Source of the DNA: Lachnospiraceae bacterium
GTDB lineage: Bacteria; Bacillota; Clostridia; Lachnospirales; Lachnospiraceae
Reading direction: 5' to 3'
Assembly (NCBI GenBank): GCA_021205565.1
Contig: JAJPXG010000001.1
Location: 1-35,865, forward strand
DNA length: 35,865 nt
Shown here: one piece after another, positions 8,638 through 16,216 of the stretch
Layout of the letters: every line of letters starts with the position of its first letter
Position numbering within the stretch: the stretch's first letter is position 1
Notes under the pieces: model-generated
What the model was told of the DNA's origin: nothing
Databases searched by the model: none
Seen by the model: only the letters and a program-made list of their open reading frames with translations
Position numbers and translations under genes: made by a program

Positions 8638-8841
8638 ATGGCAGATAACGGAAAAAAGCAGGTGCCGCTGCGCCTGTCGGCAAAACTGTATGATGCGATC
8701 GCGGCCTGGGCGGAGGATGACTTCCGCTCAGTCAACGGTCAGATTGAATATCTCCTGACGGAGTGCGTGCGCCAGCGCAAAAAGAACGGCGCCCCGGTGC
8801 CGCATGACCTGGACGAGCCGCCGAAGTTTGAGATCGAATAA
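8638..8841 (+). CDS. Small ribbon-helix-helix (Arc/CopG-like) DNA-binding protein
   Basis: This is a 67-aa protein. [28 protein letters not shown] followed by [12 protein letters not shown] fits a ribbon-helix-helix fold: a short strand (VPLRLS) and two helices ending in an Arc-like QIEYLL turn. A Pro/acidic tail follows. It starts 1 nt after the SPFH stop, so it is co-translated with that gene. Such proteins dimerise and bind palindromic operators, and the 21-bp palindrome over the operon promoter (7521-7541) makes autorepression the likely role. An antitoxin role was considered, but no toxin gene is adjacent. Confidence 0.78.
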   Translation: MADNGKKQVPLRLSAKLYDAIAAWAEDDFRSVNGQIEYLLTECVRQRKKNGAPVPHDLDEPPKFEIE

Positions 8842-8921
8842 GATTACTATTCACAGTGGATGCTTTTGCGCACCCGAAGGGCGCCTCGAAGAGAAGCGGC
8901 TGTGAATAGTTATTGGTAATC
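8842..8921 (+). repeat. Long intergenic palindrome after the SPFH/RHH operon
   Basis: CTATTCACAG (8847-8856) pairs perfectly with CTGTGAATAG (8900-8909), and GATTAC (8842-8847) pairs with GTAATC (8916-8921) further out. The 43-nt apex is GC-rich and can fold further. It starts at the RHH stop codon and ends just before the pheST promoter. There is no T-run, so simple termination is uncertain. It may be a REP-like or mRNA-end-stabilising element. Confidence 0.5.
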
Positions 8922-8926
8922 AGCGC

Positions 8927-8955
8927 TTGACTTTTTTTAAAGCCTGCGTTAAGAT
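8927..8955 (+). promoter_or_regulatory. Sigma-A promoter of the pheST operon
   Basis: TTGACT (8927-8932), a 17-nt spacer and TAAGAT (8950-8955) lie directly upstream of the T-box leader. Transcription should begin near 8962. Confidence 0.75.
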
Positions 8956-8961
8956 GGACAG

Positions 8962-9264
8962 GACTGAGAACATGTGTCAGTAACTGACTTACCAGGGGTC
9001 CACAGAGAGTCGGCGTTATCAGCTGTGAGCGCGGGCGGCCTTTAAGCCGGTGAATTTCAGCATGGGAGTTTTCCGTGAAAAGAGCTGCAGGGTCTTTCGG
9101 TTGATGTTTTTTTCGTGACGATGAGAACGGACGGCAGCGCGTTAAGCGGATGTGACCGCCGCATTAAGGCGGATGAAGTGCGGATGTTGCAATGGATATC
9201 CGAACATGGGTGGTACCGCGGGTTTACTCGTCCCATATCCTTAGTGGATATGGGACGTTTTTTG
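8962..9264 (+). promoter_or_regulatory. T-box riboswitch, phenylalanine specificity
   Basis: The T-box sequence TGGGTGGTACCGCG is at 9207-9220, where it would pair with the acceptor end of uncharged tRNA. The stem I region begins with an AGAGAGTC motif near 9005. A specifier loop reading GAATTTCAG around 9052-9060 offers UUC (9056-9058), a phenylalanine codon followed by A. The leader ends in the competing terminator at 9229-9264. Uncharged tRNA-Phe should stabilise the antiterminator and allow pheST transcription. The specifier and terminator both agree with the downstream genes. The exact 5' end is estimated from the promoter. Confidence 0.9.
9229..9264 (+). terminator. T-box-controlled terminator
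   Basis: CGTCCCATATCC pairs over 12 bp with GGATATGGGACG around the loop ttagt and is followed by TTTTTT. Its 5' arm overlaps the end of the T-box antiterminator region, the standard arrangement. Confidence 0.92.
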
Positions 9265-9445
9265 TATGATACAAGGGACCAAAGATCAAAAATCGGATGC
9301 TTGCATTCGTATTTTTGACCTTGGGGACCGCAACAAACATGAGGAAGGAGCAAATTTGACCGTTCTTCAGGTCAAATTGTGCGGATTCCGAATGTTTGTT
9401 AGGATTGCGAAAGCGTATTTTGCGGAGCAATCCGTGTATCATACA
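9263..9445 (+). other. Cloverleaf-like folded element between T-box terminator and pheS
   Basis: An 11-bp closing stem pairs TGTATGATACA (9263-9273) with TGTATCATACA (9435-9445). Inside are three arms. Arm 1 is CCAAAGATCAAAAAT (9279-9293) with ATTTTTGACCTTGG (9311-9324). Arm 2 is AACAAACAT (9332-9340) with ATGTTTGTT (9392-9400), carrying an inner hairpin AATTTGACC (9353-9361) with GGTCAAATT (9370-9378). Arm 3 is GGATTGC (9402-9408) with GCAATCC (9427-9433). The small ORFs here are not convincing genes. The element could be a second RNA control layer, a processing signal or an inserted palindromic repeat. Confidence 0.6.
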
Positions 9446-9476
9446 TGGATTTAATAAAAGAAAGCAGGAGACGATT

Positions 9477-10523
9477 ATGCAGGAGACAAACAGACTGGCG
9501 GAAAACATCGCCGCCATCAAGCAGAAAATCCAGGATGGCGCAGAGAAGCTCGACAGCTCCAGGGCGGTTTACGAATTTAAAAAGAGCTTCCTCGACTCCA
9601 AGGCCGGCGAGATCAGCCAGCTGATGAAGGAGATGAAAAACATCCCCAAAGAGCAGCGCGCTGACTACGGCAAGGCGGTCAACGAACTGAAGGAATGGGC
9701 CGTGCAGGTCTTTGACGAGATGGATGTGAAGCTAAAGGAGGCGGAGTTAAAACGCCGCTACGAGAAGGAAAAGATCGACGTGACCATGCCGGCGGTTGAA
9801 ACCGAAACCGGAAACCTTCACCCCATCACCCAGATTATTGAGCAGCTGATTGACGTATTCGCGGGTATGGGCTTTGAGGTGTACGAGGGTACCGAGGTCG
9901 AGAACGACTACTATAATTTCACGGCGCTCAATACGCCGCAGGATCATCCGGCCAGAGACATGCAGGATACCTTCTATCTCTCCCCGGAATTTCTGCTGCG
10001 CACCCAGACCTCCGCGGGTCAGATTCACGTCATGGAGAATAAAAAGCCTCCTATTAAAATTCTGTCCCCGGGCCGCGTTTTCCGTTCCGACGATGACTCC
10101 ACCCACTCTCCGATGTTCGGCCAGATGGAGGGTCTGGTAGTGGACGAGCATATCACCTTAAGCGACCTTCAGGGCATGCTGGATTTATTTGTGCAGAAAA
10201 TTTACGGCGAGGGTACCTACACCCGCCTGCGCCCCTCCTACTTCCCGTTCACGGAGCCTTCCGTGGAGGTCGATGTCAGCTGCTTCGAGTGCGGCGGCAA
10301 GGGCTGCAGACTCTGCAAGGGCACCGGCTGGATTGAAATTCTCGGCGCCGGCATCGTGAATAAAAAAGTGCTGGAGAACTGCGGCATTGATTCTGAGAAA
10401 TACAGCGGCCTCGCTTTTGGCATCGGCTTAGAGCGCACAGCCATGCTTAAATATGGAATCAATAATATTAAAACATTATTTGAATCTGATCTGCGCGCGT
10501 TGAAACAGATTGATGATAAATGA
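9477..10523 (+). CDS. pheS: Phenylalanine--tRNA ligase alpha subunit
   Basis: This is the catalytic subunit of the heterotetrameric PheRS, charging tRNA-Phe in the cytoplasm. The ATG at 9477 ([11 protein letters not shown]) has an AGGAG site; the track ORF starts 27 codons earlier inside the folded leader and is rejected. The result is 348 aa, normal for bacterial PheS. An N-terminal coiled-coil tRNA-contact region (about 1-100) precedes the class II core, with motif 2 [19 protein letters not shown] and motif 3 [15 protein letters not shown]. It also has the Cys-rich [19 protein letters not shown] loop typical of this subunit. Expression is governed by the upstream T-box; pheT follows. Confidence 0.97.
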   Translation: MQETNRLAENIAAIKQKIQDGAEKLDSSRAVYEFKKSFLDSKAGEISQLMKEMKNIPKEQRADYGKAVNELKEWAVQVFDEMDVKLKEAELKRRYEKEKIDVTMPAVETETGNLHPITQIIEQLIDVFAGMGFEVYEGTEVENDYYNFTALNTPQDHPARDMQDTFYLSPEFLLRTQTSAGQIHVMENKKPPIKILSPGRVFRSDDDSTHSPMFGQMEGLVVDEHITLSDLQGMLDLFVQKIYGEGTYTRLRPSYFPFTEPSVEVDVSCFECGGKGCRLCKGTGWIEILGAGIVNKKVLENCGIDSEKYSGLAFGIGLERTAMLKYGINNIKTLFESDLRALKQIDDK

Positions 10524-10716
10524 TATTACAGGAACCGCTTCGCGAACCCTGTAATCAGATTTTCGCCTGCTGACGCAACTTTCGATACGCTATATTGCAG
10601 GCAGTTCAGTTCAACAGAATTATTATATCATTTCGCTGAGTAAGCAGTGATTATCATGAAAAAAAGGTAAGGCGAGTCTTTGCGATGAGCGACGAGCCGT
10701 CCTTTTATTCATGATA
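10519..10716 (+). repeat. Two folded elements in the pheS-pheT gap
   Basis: Element A begins at the pheS stop. AATGATAT (10519-10526) pairs with ATATCATT (10625-10632) and encloses two hairpins, TTACAGG with CCTGTAA (to 10554) and GCCTGC (10565-10570) with GCAGGC (10597-10602). Element B is a hairpin, TATCATGAA (10652-10660) with TTCATGATA (10708-10716), with inner pairs AAAGG with CCTTT and GGCGAGTC facing GACGAGCC. The 239-nt gap has no convincing ORF. pheS and pheT are often much closer together. No T-run suggests a strong terminator. Confidence 0.5.
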
Positions 10717-10762
10717 GTCACGGAAACTGCGATAAAATAAACAGACAATCGGAGGTTTTCAC

Positions 10763-13186
10763 ATGTTACTACCCTTAAGCTGGTTAAGAGAATATGTAGA
10801 CATAGACGACATTACCCCCCAGGAGCTCGAGAAAAAACTCTTCTCCTGCGGCTTTGAAGTAGAAGAAAAAACAGAACTCGGCCAGGACATTTCCCATGTG
10901 GTCGTGGGCCTGGTGGAGAGCTGCGAGCCCATCCCCGACACACATTTGAGCGTCTGCCAAGTCAATGCCGGAGAGCACGGCACCATGCAGGTCTGCTGCG
11001 GTGCGGACAACGTCCACACGGGCGGCAAATACCCGCTGGCCCTGCCCGGCGCTACCGTATACGCAACGGCCAAAGACCACAAGACCGTGGAGGGCGTGGC
11101 CACCATCAAAGCGGGAAAACTGCGCGGTTATGAGTCTAACGGTATGCTCTGCTCCGGCGTGGAGCTGGGTCTTAATGAGGACCTGTATCCGGGCGCGGAC
11201 TATTTTGGTCTCCTGGTGCTGCCGGACGACGCCCCCGTGGGCGCTGACGTGAAGCCGCTCGTGGGCCTTGACGACTGGATTTTCGATGTGGGCATCACCG
11301 CCAACCGTGCCGACTGCCAGAGCATTTTCGGCATGGCCAGAGAAGTGGCCGCGGTGCTGGAGAAGCCCTTAAAGGAGCCTGCGCTTGATTATCATCCTAC
11401 CGATGCGGTGCAGGAAGGCTTTCAGGTGACGGTGGAAGCGCCGGATATCTGCCCGCGCTATATCGCGCACTGGGTTTATGACGTGACAATCGGTGAATCT
11501 CCGGCCTGGATGAAGAGACGTCTGGCCCTCGTGGGCTTACAGTCCATCTCCAACGTGGTCGATATCACCAACTATATTCTGATGGAATTAGGCCAGCCCA
11601 TGCATGCCTTTGACGGCGCATACCTGGAGGGCAACGCTATCTGTGTCAGAAGAGCGAAGGAAAACGAGACCATTGTGACTCTGGATGAGCAGACCTACGA
11701 GCTCAACTCCAATAACCTGGTCATCTGCGACGGCGTGAAGGCTGTGGCGTTGGGCGGCGTTATGGGCGGCCTGAATTCTGAGATCCGCGACACCACCGCG
11801 ACCGTTATGCTTGAGGCGGCCAAATTCGCCAGAGACAATATCCGCAAAACCTCCCGTTCACTTGGCAAGCGCTCCGATTCCAGCGCCAGATATGAGAAGG
11901 GTGTGGATGAATATACGACCGTGATGGCCATGAAACGCGCCCTGCACCTGATTGAAGAACTGGGCTGTGGCAAGGTGACCTCCACTCATGTGGACGTCAA
12001 CACCGGCAACAGTGTGGAGCCCAGAGAGATGAAGGCCAGCGTGGAGAAGGTCAACGGCGTTCTGGGCATCACCGTTCCGAACGAGGACATTCTCCGCATT
12101 CTGACAAACCTGAATTTTGCGCCGACGATTGACGGCGATGAGCTGACGATTCAGATTCCGGCCTATCGTGAGGACATGGAGTCCTACCCGGATATTTCCG
12201 AGGAAATCATCCGCATGTACGGCTACGACCACATCGTGCCCACCTTCATGCCCACCGCTAAGGTGACCATGGGCGGCAAAAATTTAAAACAGAAGGGTGA
12301 GCTTGCTTTAAAGAGGGCAGTCTGTGCGACGGGCGCTTACGAGTGCATGCACTATTCCTTCTTCTCTCCGTCAGATCTGGATCTGATGCGCTTTGCTAAG
12401 GATGCGCCTGAAAGACAGGCCATTCCGATTTTAAATCCGATTAACGAGGACATGTCCCTGATGCGCACCACCTTAGCGCCACAGATGATCGAGGCCATGG
12501 CCCGTAACCAGAAGCGCGGCACCTTGGAAGGTAGACTTTTTGAACTGGCCAATCGTTTCATCCCGAAGTCTCTGCCCCTGACAGACTACCCGGATGAGAA
12601 AAAGACTCTCTGTGTGGGTGTGTTCGGGGAGAAGGAATCCTTCTTTACTTTAAAAGGAATCGCCGAGGCGGTAGCGAAAAATCTGTATGTTACTTTCTCC
12701 TATGCACCGACCACGAAGCCTTTCCTGCACCCCTATCAGGCAGCGGAAGTCACCTGCAACGGTGAGGCAATTGGTTATTTGGGCACCGTTTCCTACGAGA
12801 TTCAGAATGAGCTGAGCATGCGCACCCCGGCCTTCGTGATGGAGCTGGACGTGGATATTTTAGAGAAATACTACGAGAACAGGCCTACATTTGAGCCGCT
12901 GCCGAAGTTCGAGGAGCAGACAAGAGACCTGGCGCTGGTCATGGATAAGGATATGACCTGCGGCCGGATTGAGGAAGCCATCGTAAGCTGCAGCAACCTG
13001 ATCCGTGAAATCAGGCTCTTTGACGTCTACGAGGGCGGCCAGGTACCTGCAGGCAAAAAGAGCATGGCCTTTTCCGTGACGTTCCGTCCGAAGGACGAGG
13101 AGCTGACTAACGAGAAGGTGGATCAGATTGTGGCGAAGATCTTAAGGAAGCTGGAACACACCATGAATGTGACGCTCCGCTCCTGA
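10763..13186 (+). CDS. pheT: Phenylalanine--tRNA ligase beta subunit
   Basis: This 807-aa beta subunit of PheRS has the normal length. The domain order is as expected: an N-terminal segment LSWLREYVDI, the OB-type tRNA-binding domain (about 40-155, with VCQVNAGEHGTMQVCCGADN), the B3/B4 editing domain that removes mischarged Tyr (about 210-390, with FDVGITANRADCQSIFGMARE and GQPMHAFD), the B5 domain, the inactive catalytic-like domain, and a C-terminal anticodon-binding domain (about 710-807, with FEEQTRDLALVMD). A GGAGG site precedes the ATG. It is co-regulated with pheS through the T-box. Confidence 0.97.
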   Translation: MLLPLSWLREYVDIDDITPQELEKKLFSCGFEVEEKTELGQDISHVVVGLVESCEPIPDTHLSVCQVNAGEHGTMQVCCGADNVHTGGKYPLALPGATVYATAKDHKTVEGVATIKAGKLRGYESNGMLCSGVELGLNEDLYPGADYFGLLVLPDDAPVGADVKPLVGLDDWIFDVGITANRADCQSIFGMAREVAAVLEKPLKEPALDYHPTDAVQEGFQVTVEAPDICPRYIAHWVYDVTIGESPAWMKRRLALVGLQSISNVVDITNYILMELGQPMHAFDGAYLEGNAICVRRAKENETIVTLDEQTYELNSNNLVICDGVKAVALGGVMGGLNSEIRDTTATVMLEAAKFARDNIRKTSRSLGKRSDSSARYEKGVDEYTTVMAMKRALHLIEELGCGKVTSTHVDVNTGNSVEPREMKASVEKVNGVLGITVPNEDILRILTNLNFAPTIDGDELTIQIPAYREDMESYPDISEEIIRMYGYDHIVPTFMPTAKVTMGGKNLKQKGELALKRAVCATGAYECMHYSFFSPSDLDLMRFAKDAPERQAIPILNPINEDMSLMRTTLAPQMIEAMARNQKRGTLEGRLFELANRFIPKSLPLTDYPDEKKTLCVGVFGEKESFFTLKGIAEAVAKNLYVTFSYAPTTKPFLHPYQAAEVTCNGEAIGYLGTVSYEIQNELSMRTPAFVMELDVDILEKYYENRPTFEPLPKFEEQTRDLALVMDKDMTCGRIEEAIVSCSNLIREIRLFDVYEGGQVPAGKKSMAFSVTFRPKDEELTNEKVDQIVAKILRKLEHTMNVTLRS

Positions 13187-13196
13187 TGAAAAATGG

Positions 13197-13223
13197 ACAT
13201 GTCCGCTGACGCGGACATCACAT
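13197..13223 (+). other. Hairpin after pheT
   Basis: ATGTCCGC (13199-13206) pairs with GCGGACAT (13211-13218) around tgac. It lacks a T-run, so it is a weak terminator candidate at best and may mark the 3' end of the pheST message. Confidence 0.35.
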
Positions 13224-13299
13224 GTATAAATTCCTGCAATAACGAACCTGTCAACAGATGTCTCCGGTTAAAGCCCGGAGACCGCAGAAAGGAGCAGCA

Positions 13300-14733
13300 A
13301 TGCAAAAAGTAAAATCAAGTTCCTATTTACAGAGCGTCAAGCCTCTGTTGAAGACCCTGCTTGCGCGGGCGCTTGAGACCTATCCCTACGCTTCCATCCT
13401 GGCGGTGGATTCCGAGGCCAATATGTACTCGGTTTCCTCCAACGTGACGAGCATGGGCGAGAACGGCCGTCTTGCCGGCCGTGGTTTTGTCATCAAGGCG
13501 TATGACGGCCAGGCCTACGGCGAATATTCCTTCAATGAGATTTCCGAGGATAAAATCGACGATATCCTGGAGCATGTGAAGGAGGTCGTGGCCTTAAAGG
13601 ACTGCGAGGGCGTGGAAAGCTTAAGCCAGTATCAGATTCTGGCAGACGAGCCCTGCGAGTTCTGTGAGAGCACGGAGTATGAGGTCGGACCGGAGGAATT
13701 AGGGGATGAGGAAATCCTGCGCAGGCTGACCGCGTTGAGAGACCGCTGTGTGGCCTATGACGAGAGCGTGATCGACGGCTCGGCTTCCGTGAATTATCAG
13801 AAATTCAGCAAGCTGTTTTTATCCCCGAACCGTGACATGGAGCAGAATGTCATGTGGACCAACGGCAACATCCGCATCGTGGTGAAAAAGGACCGCCGCG
13901 TCAAAAACAGCGGTCAGGGCTTTTCCAAGCTGGGCGGCATCGAGCTGCTCGATACCATGGGAGAGGCCATCGAGAAGGTCGGCAAAGACGCGGTGGATCT
14001 GCTGGATTCCGAGCCGATGGTTCCCGGTGAGTACGACTGTGTCTGCACGCCTCCGGTGACCGGCATGATCGCTCATGAGGCCTTTGGCCACGGCGTGGAG
14101 ATGGATATGTTTGTAAAGGACAGAGCTTTGGCGAAATACTGCGTCGGCCAGTATGTGGCTTCCCCCATGCTGACCATGCACGACGGCGCTTCCATGCAGG
14201 CGAAATTAGAGACCGCCACTTATTTCTTTGATGATGAGGGAACGCTCTCCACTGACACGGTTATTATAAAGGATGGTGTCCTGCAGACCGGTATCTCCGA
14301 TGCGCAGTCCGCCATGAGCCTGGGCACCGTACCCACCGGAAACGGCAGAAGAGAGAGCTACAAGCGCAAGGCCTACACCCGCATGACCAACACCTGGTTT
14401 GAGCCGGGACATGACAAGGTGGAGGATATGATCGCCTCCATCGACTACGGCTTTCTACTGGACAATGCCTCCAGCGGCATGGAGGATCCCAAAAACTGGG
14501 GCATTCAGATGATGGTCAATATCGCCAGAGAAATCAAGGACGGCAAGCTGACCGGCCGCATTTTCTCCCCCATCGTGCTGACCGGCTATGTTCCGGATCT
14601 GCTCAAATCTATCACCATGATGTCCGGGACGGCCGAGCTGTGCGGCTCCGGCATGTGCGGCAAGGGCTACAAGGAGTGGGTCAAGGTCTCTGACGGCGGC
14701 CCGTATATCAAGGCAAAGATCAGACTGGGCTAA
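13300..14733 (+). CDS. tldD: TldD-family metalloprotease
   Basis: This 477-aa protein carries the diagnostic zinc motif HEAFGH (about residues 259-264) of the TldD/PmbA protease family. It also shows TldD hallmarks such as GRGFVIKAYDGQAYGEYSF and the C-terminal TAELCGSGMCGKGYKEWVKVSDGGP. In characterised bacteria TldD with TldE/PmbA forms a heterodimeric protease that degrades unfolded peptides and matures some RiPP peptides, with catalysis in TldD. The ATG at 13300 has an AAAGGAG site; the track start at 13258 is 14 codons upstream in a hairpin. The partner gene follows 73 nt later. Confidence 0.9.
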   Translation: MQKVKSSSYLQSVKPLLKTLLARALETYPYASILAVDSEANMYSVSSNVTSMGENGRLAGRGFVIKAYDGQAYGEYSFNEISEDKIDDILEHVKEVVALKDCEGVESLSQYQILADEPCEFCESTEYEVGPEELGDEEILRRLTALRDRCVAYDESVIDGSASVNYQKFSKLFLSPNRDMEQNVMWTNGNIRIVVKKDRRVKNSGQGFSKLGGIELLDTMGEAIEKVGKDAVDLLDSEPMVPGEYDCVCTPPVTGMIAHEAFGHGVEMDMFVKDRALAKYCVGQYVASPMLTMHDGASMQAKLETATYFFDDEGTLSTDTVIIKDGVLQTGISDAQSAMSLGTVPTGNGRRESYKRKAYTRMTNTWFEPGHDKVEDMIASIDYGFLLDNASSGMEDPKNWGIQMMVNIAREIKDGKLTGRIFSPIVLTGYVPDLLKSITMMSGTAELCGSGMCGKGYKEWVKVSDGGPYIKAKIRLG

Positions 14734-14806
14734 GGCAACACGTCAACAGGGATCGGACGGCCGCATTTTCATAAAATGCCGTGCCGTCTGCGGAATGGAG
14801 ATTATC

Positions 14807-16087
14807 ATGACTGAAAAAATATTAAAGGTATTAAAAGAGCAGCAGATCGACCAGTATTTGCTGCAGGAGACGACCAAGGAGAGCGTCGAGTTATTTTTCA
14901 TCAAAAAGAACCTGGACATGAGGCGTGAGGAGAATGTGCACAGCTGCTCCGTCACGGTGTATCAGGATTATGAGAAGGACGGCGTAATGCGTAAGGGCGA
15001 GGCTGGTTTCTTAGTGGAGGCGGCCACCACCGAGGAGGAGATCGCCGAAAAGTGCAAAAAGGCCTATATGGCGGCCGGTTTTGTGGCGAACCGTTATTAT
15101 CCGCTGGCCGAGGGTACGAAGCAGGAGCCTGTCGTTGTGGAGAGCGACCTGACGAAGGTGTCATTAAAAGAGGCCGCGGGGATCATGACCAAAGCGCTCT
15201 TTGCGGCAGACGACCAGGAGAAGGTATTTTTAAACTCCGCGGAGCTTTTTGTGGAGAAAAATGCCTGCCATATCGTCAATTCCAACGGTGTGGACGTGGC
15301 CTACGTCAAATATAACGTGAACGGCGAGCTGGTGGCGCAGTGCAAGGAGCCGCAGGATGTGGAGACGCACGAGCAGTTCTCTTATGACAATCTAAACACG
15401 GAAGCGCTGACCGCCCTGGTAAAAGAGGCGTTAAACATGACGAAGGACAGAGCTGTGGCGACCGAGGCGCCCACTACCGGCACCTACGATGTGGTACTCT
15501 CCGATGGCTACGCGTCCAGAAATTTCCCTTGTTATCAGGATCGCTGATCGGGAATAAGCATTTTCCAGCACTACTCGGATTTCAAGGTGGGCGATTTCGT
15601 CCAGGGCGATCCGGCTGAGGTGAAGGGCTGTCTGCTCAATGTGGACTATGTGCCGACCGCGCCCTACAGCGAGGAGGGCGTCGCCATGAGACAGCTGCCC
15701 TGCATTCAGGACGGCGTATTTCAGAACATCCAGGCCGATGTGCGCTTCGCCTCTTATCTGGGCGTACCCACCACCGGCCAGTACAGAAAGATGTCCTGCA
15801 AACCCGGCAACGTCAGCTTTGAGGAGATGAAAAAGCATCCCGGCCTCTATGTGGTGAATTTCTCTGACTTCCAGATGAACCCCATGAGCGGCAACTTTGG
15901 CGGCGAGATCCGCTTAGCCTATTTAAACGACGGGGAGAAGATCACCCCGGTCACCGGCGGCTCCATCAACGGCAGTATTTTCGAGGCGCAGAAGGACTTC
16001 GTCTTCTCACAGGAGACACAGGAGACCTCCAATTTCAGCGGTCCGAAGGCGGTATTGCTGAAAAATGTGAATGTCGCGGGACGGTAA
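14807..16087 (+). pseudogene. pmbA: PmbA/TldE-like partner gene with in-frame TGA
   Basis: The ATG at 14807 has GGAG at 14797-14800 with 6-nt spacing. The frame runs to a TGA at 15545-15547 (codon 247) and then continues in the same frame (SGISIFQHYSDFKVGDFVQGD) to 16087, so the full product would be about 426 aa. The C-terminal half has family features (FSDFQMNPMSGNFGGEIRLAY, then TPVTGGSINGS). No HExxxH is present, as expected for the non-catalytic PmbA/TldE partner. Sequence on both sides of the TGA aligns without gap in one frame, so the lesion is a single nonsense change. If real, TldD would lack its usual partner. A second start (GTG at 15587) could express only the C-terminal half. Confidence 0.8.
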
Positions 16088-16161
16088 AACGTCGGAACGC
16101 AGAGAGACAGCACCGAAGGCTTATAAGGCTGTGGCAACGCAGACCTGACATTCATTAAAAG

Positions 16162-16210
16162 AAAAAAGGAAAAGGTATGACTCAGTAAACGGGACATACC
16201 TTTTCTTTTA
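16162..16210. terminator. Bidirectional terminator between pmbA and the ABC exporter
   Basis: AAAAGGTATG (16170-16179) pairs with CATACCTTTT (16195-16204), flanked by an A-run on the left and a T-run on the right. It can therefore terminate both the plus-strand tldD-pmbA unit and the minus-strand ABC gene that ends at 16217. Confidence 0.85.
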
Positions 16211-16216
16211 TTCTGA

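Noticed and set aside
9057-9520. Minus- and plus-strand ORFs of 62-98 aa across the pheS leader
   Set aside because: They coincide with the T-box and the cloverleaf stems. Inverted repeats produce mirrored ORFs, and none has a suitable start.
15545-15547. Selenocysteine reading of the TGA in the PmbA-like gene
   Set aside because: No selenoprotein family is known to me here, the downstream sequence shows no clear SECIS-type hairpin, and a TAG lesion in another gene suggests ordinary nonsense changes.
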